From NCBI RefSeq assembly GCF_002575655.3, contig NC_053038.3, positions 145,344,885 to 145,408,884 of the forward strand: DNA of 64,000 bases, written 5' to 3'. Shown here piece after piece: positions 45,235-56,756 of the stretch; within the stretch, counting starts at the first letter, position 1, and every line of letters begins with the position of its first letter. Source of the stretch: Aegilops tauschii subsp. strangulata (taxonomy: Eukaryota; Streptophyta; Magnoliopsida; Poales; Poaceae). The translations under genes were made by a program, and so were the position numbers. The notes beneath the pieces are model-generated. The model made no database searches, had not been told where the DNA came from, and was given only the letters and a program-made list of their open reading frames with translations.

Positions 45235-46059
45235 CAAGGATCAGGGTGGCGTTGTGCTGGCGCGACGCCCGTCCCCATCTCTTCCCACCGCAATACATGG
45301 GATAAGAGGGACAGGGAGAGGAGTTTAGGGATCACTTATCTTTTTTCAATCTTAAATTTGTTGGAAATCGCCAAATTTTAATTCAAATAATGTAATCTCT
45401 CGAGTCCATTTTTGTGTTCTGTAATGCCTGTATTTGTATCAGCATATGAATGAAAAAGATGAACCTTGCCGGGAACTCGTGCATGTGCATGTCCATGCAG
45501 AGGTGGAGTGCATCTTTAATAAAAATAAACGAGTTTTCCCTGGCAGGATATCCTGCCGGCACCCTCTTTATCTGCCGGAGAGCTACGTCTGCCGAGGGAC
45601 AGACAGAGGGGCCAGCCCCCCACCAGCTCCTTTTTACCAAAGGCTACTACGACCATCCTGACCGAAGCAACGTTCGAGTCATGGATGGGAGCACTTGAGT
45701 TTCCAAAGAGAGGTGAGGTTTTCTCATGCGAAGTTATAGCCTTACAGAACACTAATGGACAAGAGGTAAAACTTATCTGTTTGGCATGCCGGGGATCGCT
45801 GTGCCATGCAATCTTCTCATCCCTTGTCGAAGCCAAGTTCGTGGCAGGAACCTGCAACTCCATGTAGATGAGAATGAATGCAGGATGCGATCCTATCTAT
45901 ATGCATGTGCAAATGCTCATGAAATGCTTATGCAGTGATCTTAGTGTGCTCATGCATGCATGCAATCTTAGTTGGGGCCCCCTACAGTGATTCTTTATTT
46001 TCTCTTGCGCGGGGTCATCGCCCTGGCCTTGTACAAGGGGTTACATGCAGGTGAGGCTA

Positions 46060-47473
46060 GGCCTTTACAAAAGGGTTGCTGCCGGGCAGTGCCCGACAGC
46101 GTCATGCCTTATGGGTAGTACTTGCGGAGATGCTCAATATTCCATGAGGTTTGCAACTGAGTGCCATCTCCAGTCTCCAGACGGGCTACGTCGGGTCTGG
46201 TCACTCGTACCACCCGGTAAGGGCCTTCCCACTTTGGTGACAGCTTGTATGTGCCCTTGGCAGAGTAAACGTGCCTAAGGACAGGGTCACCTTCCTAAAC
46301 ACACCGGGCATGAACCCTGCGGCTATGATAGTGACACAGGGCTTGCTGGTAGCGTGCAGCACGCGTAGCAACCCGAAGACGGTTCTCCTCGAGTAGCACA
46401 GCATCGTCACGCCGGTGCTGATCTTGCGCTAATTCATCATAGGCAAGCACTCGAGGGGACCCATAAATGAGTTCCGTGGGGATAACTGCTTCTACCTCGT
46501 AGACCAGGGATAAGGGCGTCTGCCCGGTAGCTTGGTTAGGTGTCGTTCTGAGGGACCAGAGAAGTATTGGGAGCTCCTCGATCCACCACCTGCCGTGCTT
46601 CTGCAGTGTATCAAAAGTTCTTGTCTTGAGTCCATGTAGCACTTTAGTGTTCGCCCTCTCAGCTTGTCAATTGCTCCGAGGGTGTGCCACAGAGGCAATT
46701 GAGATCTTGCATCCGAGGGTGCGAACATATTGCGTGAGGGCGTGGCTCGTGAATTGGGATCCGTTGTTGGTGATGATCCTTGCCGGAACTCCAAAACGAC
46801 ACACCGATTATTTCAAGAACTTGATAGCTAACTGAGCAGTCACCATTCTCATGGCAGTCACTTTCGACCACTTTGTAAACCTGTCGATGGTGATGAACAA
46901 GAATTCAAAGCCCCTGATTGCTCGGGGGAAGGGGCCGAGGATATCGAGCCCCTAGACCGAAAATGGCCATGATAAAGGGATTGTGTGAAGGTCTTGGGCA
47001 GGCAGGTGTGTTTTGTTGGAATGGAACTGCCAGGCTTCACATATCGTGACGAGCTCGACCGCATCTTGGAGTGTTGTGGGCCAATAGAATCCTTGCCGGA
47101 ATGCTTTCCCAACTAATGCCCTTGATCCAATGTGTGATCCACACTTTCCTTTTTGAATCTCAGCCAGCAGTTCCTTTCCATCCTCCCGGTAGACACACTT
47201 CAATTTCACACTATTGGGCCTCCTTCTATACAGAGTGTCATTGACAAACTGATACATACTGGCCCTCCGAGAAAATTTCTCAACTTCATCTTGTTCGCCG
47301 AGAGGTTCTCCGGTTTGGATGAAGCAGACGATGTGCCTTGCCCAAGTTGGAGCCTGTGGCTCGGCAACGAGGACTAGTGGCACCTCCTCTGCCGCGGGAG
47401 CACCACCCTCGGGCAGAGTTGGTGGTCGAGAGGATGACCGCTGACCTGAAGCCTGATGACCCAAGAGAGGCAA
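46060..47473 (-). pseudogene. pol: Gypsy integrase remnant
   Basis: Minus-strand motifs run in order: the end of the RNase H linker and MYQFVNDTLYRRR, the zinc domain (EIQKGKCGSHIG, CEAWQFHSNK), the catalytic core (WPFSV-stop-GLDILGPFPRAI; FGVPARIITNNGSQF; QAERAN) and the C-terminal part (GRWWIEELPILLWSLRTTPN, EVEAVIPTELIYGSPRV, KLSPKWEGPYRV, SWNIEHLRKYYP). The zinc finger has lost one His (Q) and one Cys (W). The second catalytic Asp is Asn (TNNGSQF instead of TDNGSQF). Three in-frame stops are present. It is an inactive 3' half of pol; no reverse transcriptase is seen upstream. Confidence 0.85.
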
Positions 47474-49545
47474 AGCTGACGGGAGCCATGATCGTCAAGG
47501 AGTTCATGGCGCAGCGCGTGGCTCCCCTCCAGGCGTGCGCGCGCCCATTGTGGAAGCTCGGGGATGAAGGCGACGACCTCCGCCTGCGTCTGGAGGCCCT
47601 GTCTGACGAGGAGCTGGGCACGGCCCTCCGCTCCATGGTTGGGGATGACCAGGGGTACCCGCCGGACAGCATCGTTCCCTTGTACCGCCGCCCGGATGGG
47701 GCAAAGATTGCTGCTGCCATGCCTGTCTTCGATGGGCGTGGTCTTGTGCCGTGGGCGCCCTCTGAGGCCCCGGTGGTGACGCTTCCAGTGGTGGTGTCCT
47801 CTGATGATTCCGGGAGGAGGAAGAGCAGGACTCGGTGGCCAGCCCGGAGGGGTCTGGGAGACCTCCCCTCTGCGCAAGGCCGACCTCCTCCGTGCCCTGC
47901 CTGACGACGACGCTGCCGGTGACCACCCATTGAGGGAAGTTCTGCCCCCCTGCTGGGGTCACTACGAGGTCTAGGGTCTCCCCCTCGGGGAAGCCGACTT
48001 CCATGTCCCAACGAAGAGCAGATCGTCACTGATCTCTCGAGGTGACGCCCCTGCCTCACCGCCGCCCGGGGGCCACCGCGGCCTCACCGACTCCTGGGGC
48101 CCGCGCGCCTACGCCCCAGGCCGCGAGCCCCCTAAGCTCCGCACTTCTGAAGAGGCGCCGGGACTACACCGCCATGGACCAGTGAGTTTCCTGCCCTGAC
48201 CTTGCCCTTGTTCCTGCTTCCGTCGCGGCTTCCTGATGCTTTCTCATTGACCTTCTAGGCCGACATCGTCATCGAAGAAGAAGAAGGAAGGGGCAGCCAC
48301 ATCCTCGGGGACCCAGCAGCCTGGCACGGCCGCGCCTCCTTCGGCACAGAAGGGCGGCGATGGTGCCCGCCCCTCTCCGGCCCGGGCTTCCTCGCAAGGC
48401 CCAGAGGAGCTTCTCTAGGGAACAGCGGCCCCTGATGCTGCGTCGACTCCCGAGGCGCTTGTCCCCAGCTCGCTGGCCGAGGCCCCGCAGGCTCCGGAGT
48501 TCCTGGCTTCTTCTTCTGCCACCGTTAACCTGCAGGTCTTGGCGACGATGCTACCTTCTCCTTCCGCCCCACTGCCAGTCCGCGATCCTTCTGCCTTGCC
48601 TGACGCCTTGGAGCACGCATTTTCCGTGCTGATCCGGCTGCGGGGTGATCTTCAAGGCGCCGACTGTCGCCTAGTGGCCGGGTGCCTGGAGCTGATCTCT
48701 GGCTGGTTGCACTCTGATGAATCCATCCGGGAGGTGCTGAGCCAGGCCATGGCGGCTTCCGAGAAGGACAAGCAGGCCACTGCCCAAGCCGTGGCTGCCT
48801 GCGAGGTGGTGCTGAAGGACGCCGGGGCCGCCCAGGATCGTTGCCGGTCGCTGGAGGCCATGTGCAACGAGCGCGCACCTGAGGCTCAAGACCGCAAGGC
48901 GGAGGAGGAGAAGATGAAGGCCCGAGAGGACACTGTCAGAGGTCGCGACACCGAGCTGGAGTAGTTGGCGAGGGCACAGGCCATGGAGCGCAGCTGGCTG
49001 GAGAAGCTGGAGCAGGAGATGAAGACAGAGAAGGTCGAGCTGGAAGCCAAAGTGAAGGTCCTGGGTGAGGACCGCATGGCCTTCTAGCCCCTTGAGGAGA
49101 AGTCCCACATGGCGCTGCGGGCACTCTACGAGAAGGGCTTGGAGGAGCCGCTGGCGACCGACGATGAGAGCCCCACCCAGCTGCTCCCTCATCTTGTCGT
49201 GGCGCTCGAGGACGTCGTCAACGGGATCGGGCCCTTGGTGAAGGAGGAAGCCCGTTCACTCTCCTGCTGCACTGACGCGTGTCTTCAGCCACCTCCATCT
49301 TCGTGATCCCGATGCCGACCTTGACGAGCTTGCTCAGGCCCGTGGATGATGAGTGCTGCGCAGTGGCTGCCGAAGTGGTGAAGAGCCAGGTGGAGGCCTT
49401 GCTGAAGATATTCCGTGCCTTCGACCCTGCGCCCTCGACTGGTGGCGCTGTTGAACGTGCAACTCCGGCGGGCGGCGCAGGTGAGGGCAACGTCGCCGTG
49501 GAAGGGGCAGCCCTTGCAAGTGATGACGGCTTCCAGCGATGACGA
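47410..49545 (+). pseudogene. Accessory gene with visible intron and coiled coils
   Basis: The plus-strand product begins within a frame reading REAKLTGAMIVKEFMAQRVA, then PLQACARPLWKLGD and YPPDSIVPLYRRPDGAKIAA, ending at a stop near 47,902. After low-complexity sequence an exon reads RRRDYTAMDQ. It is interrupted by a canonical intron, donor GTGAGT at 48,182 and acceptor TTCTAG at 48,258 (77 bp), and continues PTSSSKKKKEGAATSS. Further frames (48,539-48,964; to about 49,290; 49,279-49,542) give heptad-rich coiled coils (EDTVRGRDTELE, KTEKVELEAKVKVLG) and VVALEDVVNGIGPLVKEEA. Stops and frameshifts break it. Its layout (N-terminal domain, low-complexity linker, coiled coil) resembles the antisense gene of the element at 16.6-19.6 kb. 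Confidence 0.55.
48182..48258 (+). other. 77-bp spliceosomal intron
   Basis: GTGAGTTTCC at the start and a pyrimidine-rich TTGACCTTCTAG at the end. Removing it joins ATGGACCA to GCCGACATCG and continues one open frame. Confidence 0.65.
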
Positions 49546-49660
49546 GATGCCTTGCTGGCAGCTCCTCGTGGAGGCGTTTAAACTTGTGTTTGGTATTCGG
49601 AGAACAGTATGTCTTGTAATATTTGTTTGAGATTCCGCGATTTCGTTCCCGTTTGCTTGG

Positions 49661-49935
49661 TGTTCTACGTCGGCAGGGCCCGACCCCGTGCATACCTCAG
49701 CAGCCATTGGATCGTCCGGATCGCCAGGACGAGACCAAGGGGTGAGGGGCTACGTTGCCAGTTAGTCTCCTGAGGCACGATGCTCAGGAGTCCCCCTTGA
49801 CGCGCAAACAGCTTACGGAGAGGAGATGCGGGAGTAGGCCTTGTGTTCTACGTCGGCGGGGCCCGACCCCGCGCATACCTCAGCCGCAGTTAGGCTCCTG
49901 AGTCGCGATGCCCAGGAGCCCCCCTTGACGTCCAA
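49661..49935 (+). repeat. ~183-bp direct repeat (1.5 copies)
   Basis: TGTTCTACGTCGGCAGGGCC at 49,661 recurs with one change at 49,844. Both are followed by CCGACCCCG.GCATACCTCAGC and CAGGAGTCCCCCTTGACG-type sequence. Confidence 0.85.
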
Positions 49936-50466
49936 ACGACCTTCATACCTTTGCTCTGATCGGGAAGGTGTGTGACAACCAGGTCCGAGAGACCTGGCAG
50001 GGTGGTGTACGCTTGGGTGTGACCCGAGTGCAGCCCCCGTGCCCAGCCCCCTCGCACGGCTCTCCCGAGGGGGAGCGTTGCGGTGAGGCTGGACACTGAG
50101 CTGTGTGGCTCCCTAAGGTTGGTGCGCACATGCGGCCGCTCTTAGTTGTTTCTCACCAGCGCGGAGCGTAGCGCTTCCACACTTGCACGGCATAGCTGCT
50201 CCTCGACCGTGTCGACTGCCAGCACGGAGCATGGTGCTTCCGCTGGTGCGTGGGTGAGGGCTCCCTCTGAGCGGAGCCCCCGGGGCATGTACAGCCCCGC
50301 CCTGACACGTGGCTTGCACAGTAGGGCTAGACGAGGTGTGTCCGGGCACTTGTGAGCCAGCGCAGGTTGCGCCTGGTCTTGATTCTTGATGGCTGCAATG
50401 GTCCTGCGAGATGGTTAGGCAACCTGCGTCGGGTGAATCTCCTGAGGTGATCACATGAGAACGCCA
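49936..50466. other. Gene-free GC-rich spacer
   Basis: No domain is visible. GCGCGGAGCGTAGCGCTTCC and CAGCACGGAGCATGGTGCTTCC (about 50,158 and 50,220) form a short ~60-bp repeat. Confidence 0.5.
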
Positions 50467-50915
50467 GACACCAATGACCCCAGGAGGTGACGTGGGCAGG
50501 GCCAGCCCGCCAGACAGAGCTCAATCGTTGGGTTTATCAATGCTGCATGGACGGACCCGAGCACAGACGCCGTGCCTAGTCTTCTCATGCGAAGAATCCT
50601 GAAGAAAGACGACCGGCGCGCGGCTCCCGCGGTGGCAAGGCACCAGGTCGCGCGCCCTAGCCTGTCCATCCATGACTAGGGCATGCGAGAACAAGGCACC
50701 AAGGGACATGGGAGGTGACGTACACGGGCCCGCGAGCCAGAGCTCAGCCTCTTGGGTTTGGCGACGCTGCAGGGACGGACCTGAGCACAGACGCCGTGCC
50801 AGCCCTTCATCACGGGCAGTGGTGGGTGGGCTTGCTAGGGCATGCGACGTTCATGGCATCGAAGTACCAGGCAGGCAGGCGGTAATCGTAGGTAATTCAT
50901 GCGTGGGAACAAGCT
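50467..50915 (+). repeat. ~225-bp tandem repeat, two copies
   Basis: GGAGGTGACGT recurs at 50,483 and 50,711, and ACGGACC.GAGCACAGACG at 50,551 and 50,775. Copies are diverged, with an internal deletion in the second. Confidence 0.8.
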
Positions 50916-50936
50916 AGCTCAGACAGATGCAAAAAC

Positions 50937-51110
50937 GATACATGCCACTAGGACGGACCCGAGCGGCCCGGGGATGATGTAGCCCGAGGGGCGCCCCCGC
51001 AGAGTAAGCTAAAGATGCAAAAGGATACATGCCGCAGGGACAGGCCCATGCGACCTGGGAATCATGCAGCCCGAGGGGCGCTCCCAGCTGAGTAAACATG
51101 GAAAATGTCA
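50937..51110 (+). repeat. ~87-bp tandem repeat, two copies
   Basis: GATACATGCC begins each copy and AGCCCGAGGGGCGC lies in the middle of each. The first copy also echoes the GACGGACCCGAGC phrase of the repeat to the left. Confidence 0.85.
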
Positions 51111-51268
51111 CCTGGTACCGTTGTAGAAGGAGGATTGAGGTAGCCGAAGGCGTGCGATGAAGAAGTCGCTCCTCGTGAGCTGCCAGGACCCTGACCCTCG
51201 GGAGGCTCTGGTGGCCCGGGTGGGTCTTCGAGGACCGTCGCCATCTCTGCCCGGACCGCCTGATGCCT

Positions 51269-51640
51269 CACTACTAGGGAAATGCTTATACACAGTAGTG
51301 CAGTAGTAGCGCTGGATAATAGCAAACGCTGCTGCTATTTAGCAGGAGCGCTTTTTTTGGAAAGCGCTACTAGTAACTCCATAGTAGTAGCGCTGTTATG
51401 AAAAAAACGCTACCACTCTGTGGGACCGGACGAGGCCATCGATAGTAGCCGGAGTTGTTGCGGTGTACGGGAAAAAGCGCTACTACTAACTCTTTATTAG
51501 CAGCGCTTGGTTTTACTACGCCGCTACAGCTAGTGGGCCCCACTTAGTAGTAGCACTGTTCCTGGAGAGCGCTACTACTAAGTCCGATAGCAGCAGCGCT
51601 TTTTTAAGAGCAGCGCTCCTGCTAGTTGCGGCTGGTGCCA
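51269..51640 (+). repeat. CACTA 2 left TIR and subterminal repeats
   Basis: The TIR is at 51,269-51,285. About ten AGCGCT-centred motifs (GTAGTAGCGCTG and its complement) occur in both orientations to 51,640. GGCCCCACTTAGTAG lies between them. Confidence 0.85.
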
Positions 51641-51996
51641 CCTTTTTTCCACCCCCTCCCCCTCCCCCCACTTTGCCCTCTCTCCCCCTCCTTTCCCCTC
51701 ACCACTCCATTCTCCACTCTCCACCATTGTTGCTCTTCTTCTCTCTTCCTCCTACCTCTCTTCTCTCCTCATTAATGGCACCCTCCTCCATAAATGGCCT
51801 CTCTCTTTCTCCTACACCTCTCTTCTCTCCCCCATTAATGCCCCCTCCACCATAACCCCTCTCCATTAGTTATCTAGCTAGATTCACCTCTCCTCCCCAA
51901 CAACTAGATCTAGCTAGCTATTTAGCCAACCAGACGTGCTCTCTCGACCGTTCTCTCTCAACATCGAATTAACCGCGTGCTCTCGGTCTCTCTTGG

Positions 51997-52033
<37 letters not shown>

Positions 52034-52305
52034 TGAGTAAAAAGTTGTTCATTTCAAGAATGGGAATACGTTTCTAAATGAGAATATGTGTGTTTTGGAT
52101 ATATATGGAGAGATTTGTGCGAGTGACATGCCCTCGAGTTGCTTATGTTTTGCCGAAATGTCGATTTATTTCCGTTTCGGTGAATTTCGAGCAAACTCAA
52201 TATGTCCTATTTTTAGGCAAGGTCATGCCAAAATTTTATATATGACTTTGAAGCATGCATTATTTATTTTATAACCCTTTTGCTAGTTATACCGTGCAGT
52301 CGGTC
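51641..52305 (+). promoter_or_regulatory. CACTA 2 transposase promoter and leader
   Basis: A CT-rich stretch (51,650-51,970) is followed by an AT dinucleotide run (about 51,999-52,031). The segment 52,120-52,240 contains TTTGCCGAAATG and GGTCATGCCAAAATTTT, which recur in the leader of the second gene near 58,277-58,370. An acceptor-like CCGTGCAG at 52,299 sits just before the likely ATG at 52,306, so the leader probably contains an intron. Confidence 0.5.
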
Positions 52306-53605
52306 ATGAAGGTGAGTGGATGGAAGGAGGAGCGGTACATGCAATCTGCGGTGATGCACATGTATGCAAATAATCGGACTAAGATTAGGTGTCCGTCTCC
52401 AAGATGCAAGGAAGGAGTCCTTTTGGACCCCTTTGATCGTGGCACTTTGAAGGCGCACCTGCTGATGAATGGTTTCATGGATGGCTATACTCAGTGGATA
52501 AGTGAAGAAGATGATGATGATGATCATGAGGACGTCCACATGGCAGGGAATAACGACATGGGGCTAGACGAAGAGATGACCGATCGACATGAAGATGATG
52601 GCGCCGGACATGTTGGCGGGGAAGAGTCCGAAAATGACGACGGCGAAGAAGAGTCCGGACATGGTGGATAAGAGGCGGCGGTCACACCGCAGTCTTCGAC
52701 GCTACTAAGTGCAGTCGTGCAGGACCCTCATGTTCGAGACCTCCTTCGCAAGAGTACGACTAGCGAGAGATCTGCTTCTAGAGAGGAGGCCAAGCCGGCG
52801 CAATTTGAAGTAGACCCGAGGACTCCATTGTATGACGGTTGCGATCCCAAGGTGACCCACTTCAGTTTCACGCTCGAACTTCTAAAGACGAAGGCCAAAA
52901 ACAAATAGACAGACAAAAGCCTCGATGTGCATTTGAAGTATCTACATAATAATATTCTTGTCGCAGGGAACCTGTGTCCTACTAGTGTCGAGGAGGCCAA
53001 GAAAATCGTTTGCCCTTTTGATTTGCTGCACATTAGGCACCACGCATGCATCATTTATCGGGGGGCGCGCAGAAAAAACCAGCTGTCCAGTGTGCAATAC
53101 TTGTCGATACAAGAAGGCAGGAAAGAAAGCTCCTCAAAAAGTTGTATGGTACTTTCCGACCGCTCCCCGTCTGCAGCGGTATTTTGTAGATCCTAAGGAA
53201 GCAAAGCTCATGCGCTGGCACGCGGAGAGGAAGAAGCCCGACGATGGAGATGATCCGAGGTTGATACACCTCGTGGATGGTAGCCAGTGGAGAGCATTCA
53301 ACGCCGTGTATGGATTTGCTGCAGAAGATCCAAGGAACATCGTGCTTGGTGCGAGTAGCGATGGCATGAATCCGTTTGGAAACCAGAACACCAACCACAA
53401 CACATGGACCGTGTTTGTATGGATGTACAACCTCCCCCCATGGAAGTGCATGAAGACAAAGTACATACACATGAGCATGCTGATTCAAGGGCCAAAACAA
53501 CCAGGAAATAGTATTAACCTGTATATGGGGCTTCTACAAGAGGAGCTAGACATGTTATGGAAAACACCCGCATGGACATGTCGGCGGGGAAGAGTCCGAA
53601 AATGA
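52306..53605 (+). pseudogene. CACTA 2 transposase, N-terminal part (first copy of duplicated segment)
   Basis: The start at 52,306 (MKVSGWKEERYMQ) fits the N-terminal transposase-associated domain (PF13963-like): RTKIRCPSPRCKEG, then LKAHLLMNGFMDGYTQWI. An acidic linker follows, with in-frame stops at 52,669 and 52,906 (TAG in place of Trp). The Transposase_21 domain (PF02992-like) starts at about 52,920 (NLCPTSVEEAKKIVCPFDLL). A frameshift in a G run near 53,058 leads to CPVCNTCRYKKAGKKAPQKV and FNAVYGFAAEDPRNIVLG. The copy ends abruptly at 53,580, where the sequence jumps back to the acidic linker. Confidence 0.85.
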
Positions 53606-54544
53606 CGACGGCGAAGAAGAGTCCGGACATGGTGGATAAGAGGCGGCGGTCACACCGCAGTCTTCGACGCTACTAAGTGCAGTCGTGCAGGACCCTCATG
53701 TTTGAGACCTCCTTCGCAAGAGTACGACTAGCGAGAGAGCTGCTTCTAGAGAGGAGGCCAAGCCGGCGCAATTTGAAGTAGACCCGAGGACTCCATTGTA
53801 TGACGGTTGCGATCCCAAGGTGACCCGCTTCAGTTTCACGCTCGAACTTCTAAAGACGAAGGCCAAAAACAAATAGACAGACAAAAGCCTCGATGTGCAT
53901 TTGAAGTATCTACATAATAATATTCTTGTCGCAGGGAACCTGTGTCCTACTAGTGTCGAGGAGGCCAAGAAAATCGTTTGCCCTTTTGATTTGCTGCAAA
54001 TTAGGCACCACGCATGCATCATTTATCGGGGGGGGGCACGCGGAAAAAACCAGCTGTCCATTGTGCAATACTTGTCGATACAAGAAGGCAGGAAAGAAAG
54101 CTCCTCAAAAAGTTGTATGGTACTTTCTGACCGCTCCCCGTCTGCAGCGGTATTTTGTAGATCCTAAGGAAGCAAAGCTCATGCGCTGGCACGCGGAGAG
54201 GAAGAAGCCCGACGATGGAGATGATCCGAGGCTGATACACCTCATGGATGGTAGCCAGTGGAGAGCATTCAACGCCGTGTATGGATTTGCTGCAGAAGAT
54301 CCAAGGAACATCGTGCTTGGTGCGAGTAGCGATGGCATGAATCCGTTTGGAAACCAGAACACCAACCACAACACATGGACCGTGTTTGTATGGATGTACA
54401 ACCTCCCCCCATGGAAGTACATGAAGACAAAGTACATACACATGAGCATGCTGATTCAAGGGACAAAACAACCAGGAAATAGTATTAACCTGTATATGGG
54501 GCTTCTACAAGAGGAGCTAGACACGTTATGGAAAACACCCGCAT
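52606..54544 (+). repeat. 0.97-kb tandem duplication inside the transposase gene
   Basis: 52,606-53,573 and 53,574-54,544 are direct copies (968 and 971 bp). I count about 14 substitutions and one 3-bp length change in a G run. GGACATG occurs at both unit starts and at the end of the second, a 7-nt junction homology. Both in-frame stops of the first copy are present in the second, so the gene was already dead when the duplication occurred. Confidence 0.93.
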
Positions 54545-56756
54545 GGACATGGGACACCAGTAAAGGAGAATATTTCCATATGAGAGCCGCGCTGATGATG
54601 ACGGTGCATGACTATCTCGGTTACGGGTACACCTTAGGCCAGTTGTGCCACGGATACTGCGGATGCACGAGGTGCATGGATGATACAATGTCTCAGCAGC
54701 TTACTTCAACGAAAGATGGCGGGTCCGGGAAAATAATGTACATGGGGCATCGTAGATGGCTCGAGAAGGATGACCCGTGGAGAAAGCGTGGAGATCTATT
54801 GAATGGGTTGGCTGAGCTTCGAGGACCTCCACGTAAGAGGAGCGGCGCCGAAATCAACGAGCTGTTGAGAAACTGGGATAAATGCCCCACGCCGGAAAAG
54901 ATCAAAAAGGCTCTGGAGCCGCTGCTGAAGGTACGGAAAACAAGGTCTGTTTTCTGGGACTTGGAGTACTGGCCCAATCACGACATGCCTCATTGCCTTT
55001 ATCAAATGCATATCACGAAGAATGTCCTCGGGAGCTTGCTTGGCACACTGATGAACATGCCAGAGAAGACAAAGGATGGGCCGAAGGCAAGGAAAGACTT
55101 GGAAGATTTGAAGATCAGGAAAGAGCTCCACCATAAAAAGTCGATGGAGGAGACGGAGATGGAGACGAAGGAGGGCGAAAGGGGCAGAAAAGTCAACAAG
55201 AAGGAGGAGAATTATTGCCCCCCTTCTTGCTTAACCTTAAGTGCGAAGGAGATCGATCAATTCATCAAGTGCCATATGGGAATCAACGTCAGTTCCGGTT
55301 ACTTTGGGAAGATAAGCAGATTTCTAGACCCCAAGAAGAAAAGGTTCAGCGGGATGATGTCTCATGACTGTCACGTGATGATGACGCAGATACTCTCGGT
55401 TGCCATTAGAGCGATAGTGGACAAGCACGTCCATGAGACGCTTACTGGTCTCTGCAACTTCTTCGACGTTATATCTCGAAAGTCCATAAGTGTGAAGCAG
55501 CTCCGAAGACTACAAGAAGAGATCATCTTGAGATGTACTTACCGCCCGCGCTCTTTGACGTCATGGTGCATCTGTGTGTCCACATCGTGGACGACATCAT
55601 CGACCTCGGGCCAACATTCCTTCACAGCATGATGCCGTTTGAGAGGATGAATGGGGTCATCAAAGGCTTCGTTCGTAACATGTCCCGTCCCGAAGGGAGC
55701 ATCGTCCAGGGGTATCTGGCGCATGAGTGCATCTCCTTTTGCGAGAATTATATAGGCATCAGAGCCCCTGTTGTTGGTTTGCCCAACAAGAAACACGATG
55801 GGAAGCTCGAAGGAGATGGTCACAACGACGGCCGGAGGGAATTACACGTGGACTACTCGGATCGACGGAACGACTTTGACATGGCTAACTTAGTAGTGCT
55901 ACAACACGTAGATGTGGTAGATGATTATGTGGCACAACACAAAGAAAGCATCGCAAAGAAGTACCGTGATAAGGGGATGCTCAAGACGGACGACGAAGTT
56001 ACTGTAGAGCACAACGCCACTTTCTTGCGTTGGTTCAAAGAGCAAGTTCTTGAAAATCCCCCGGAAGAGGGCAGTTCGGACGGATTGCTCATACACGCCT
56101 TAGCACATGGCCCTGCGCCCAAGATCGCGACCTATCAATCCTACGATATCAATGGGTACACGTTCTACATGGAGGCCAAAGACATGGATAGTGATTACCA
56201 GAACTCCGGGGTGACAATTCAATGCGTGACTGACACCAACGGCACAACTGAAAGATTCTACAGAAGGGTTGAAGAGATCTGGGAGCTTGACTATGCTGGA
56301 ATGCACGATGCGACGATGTTCTATGTCATATGGGCCAAGGACATCGTAAGAGAGAACATGTATTTCACAATTATGTCTATACCCGACGCGAAGAGCACTC
56401 CCGTGAACGTTAACGTGATCGCCAAAAATTAGCCATGGGTACACGCTAAGCATGTGACACATTGCTTCTTCATAACCGACCCGACCAATCCCAGCCGTGT
56501 TGTCATGAGGAGATCCAAAAGGAGCATTGTCGGAATGGATGGAGTAGCCAACAAGGAAGACTACGACCAATACGGCAACCCAATGAGGGAAGATGACGAC
56601 GACGATGAAGCATACGTGAAAAGAAGAATCAATACTACATTACCTAAGAAAGATCGTAATCCATGGCTCCGGAAAAGTCACAAGGAGGGGCTCAATTACT
56701 CGTCAACGAACAAGAAAGGGAAGAAGCTCAGTGTGAAACGTCGTTGGCGCATCTGA
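53574..56756 (+). pseudogene. CACTA 2 transposase, main part
   Basis: This is the DDE-type enzyme that would cut the element ends. The second copy of the duplicated segment continues into unique sequence: WDTSKGEYFHMRAALMMTVH, LCHGYCGCTRCMDDT, RSVFWDLEYWPNHD and HCLYQMHITKNVLGSLLG (Transposase_21), all open in 53,926-55,530. A frameshift near 55,530 leads to the DUF4218-type domain (YLPPALFDVMVHLCVHIVDD, FERMNGVIKGFVRNMSRPEG), a linker, and a DUF4216-type domain (TERFYRRVEEIWELDYAG). A stop at 56,432 and a frame change precede a basic tail (to 56,756, KRRINTTLPKKDRNPWLRKS). Domain order is complete, but stops and shifts make it inactive. Confidence 0.9.

Larger units (their letters stand above)
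43696..51268 (-). mobile_element. Degraded gypsy LTR-retrotransposon region
   Basis: It contains a minus-strand gypsy integrase remnant (46.0-47.5 kb), a plus-strand accessory gene (47.4-49.5 kb), a TATA/ORF unit (44.46-45.23 kb) and several tandem repeats (49.6-51.1 kb). I could not find an LTR pair, so the extent and even the number of elements are uncertain. The region is bounded by CACTA 1 on the left and CACTA 2 on the right. 43,696-44,460 and 45,235-46,040 hold no recognised feature. Confidence 0.5.

Noticed and set aside
51996..52031. AT run as a TATA promoter
   Set aside because: It is a simple (AT)n microsatellite. Its place before the transposase is suggestive, but a specific promoter role cannot be shown.
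52606..54544. Assembly artefact producing a false duplication
   Set aside because: The copies differ at about 14 positions and by 3 bp, more than sequencing error in an assembled sequence would usually give. Long-read confirmation is still listed as a check.
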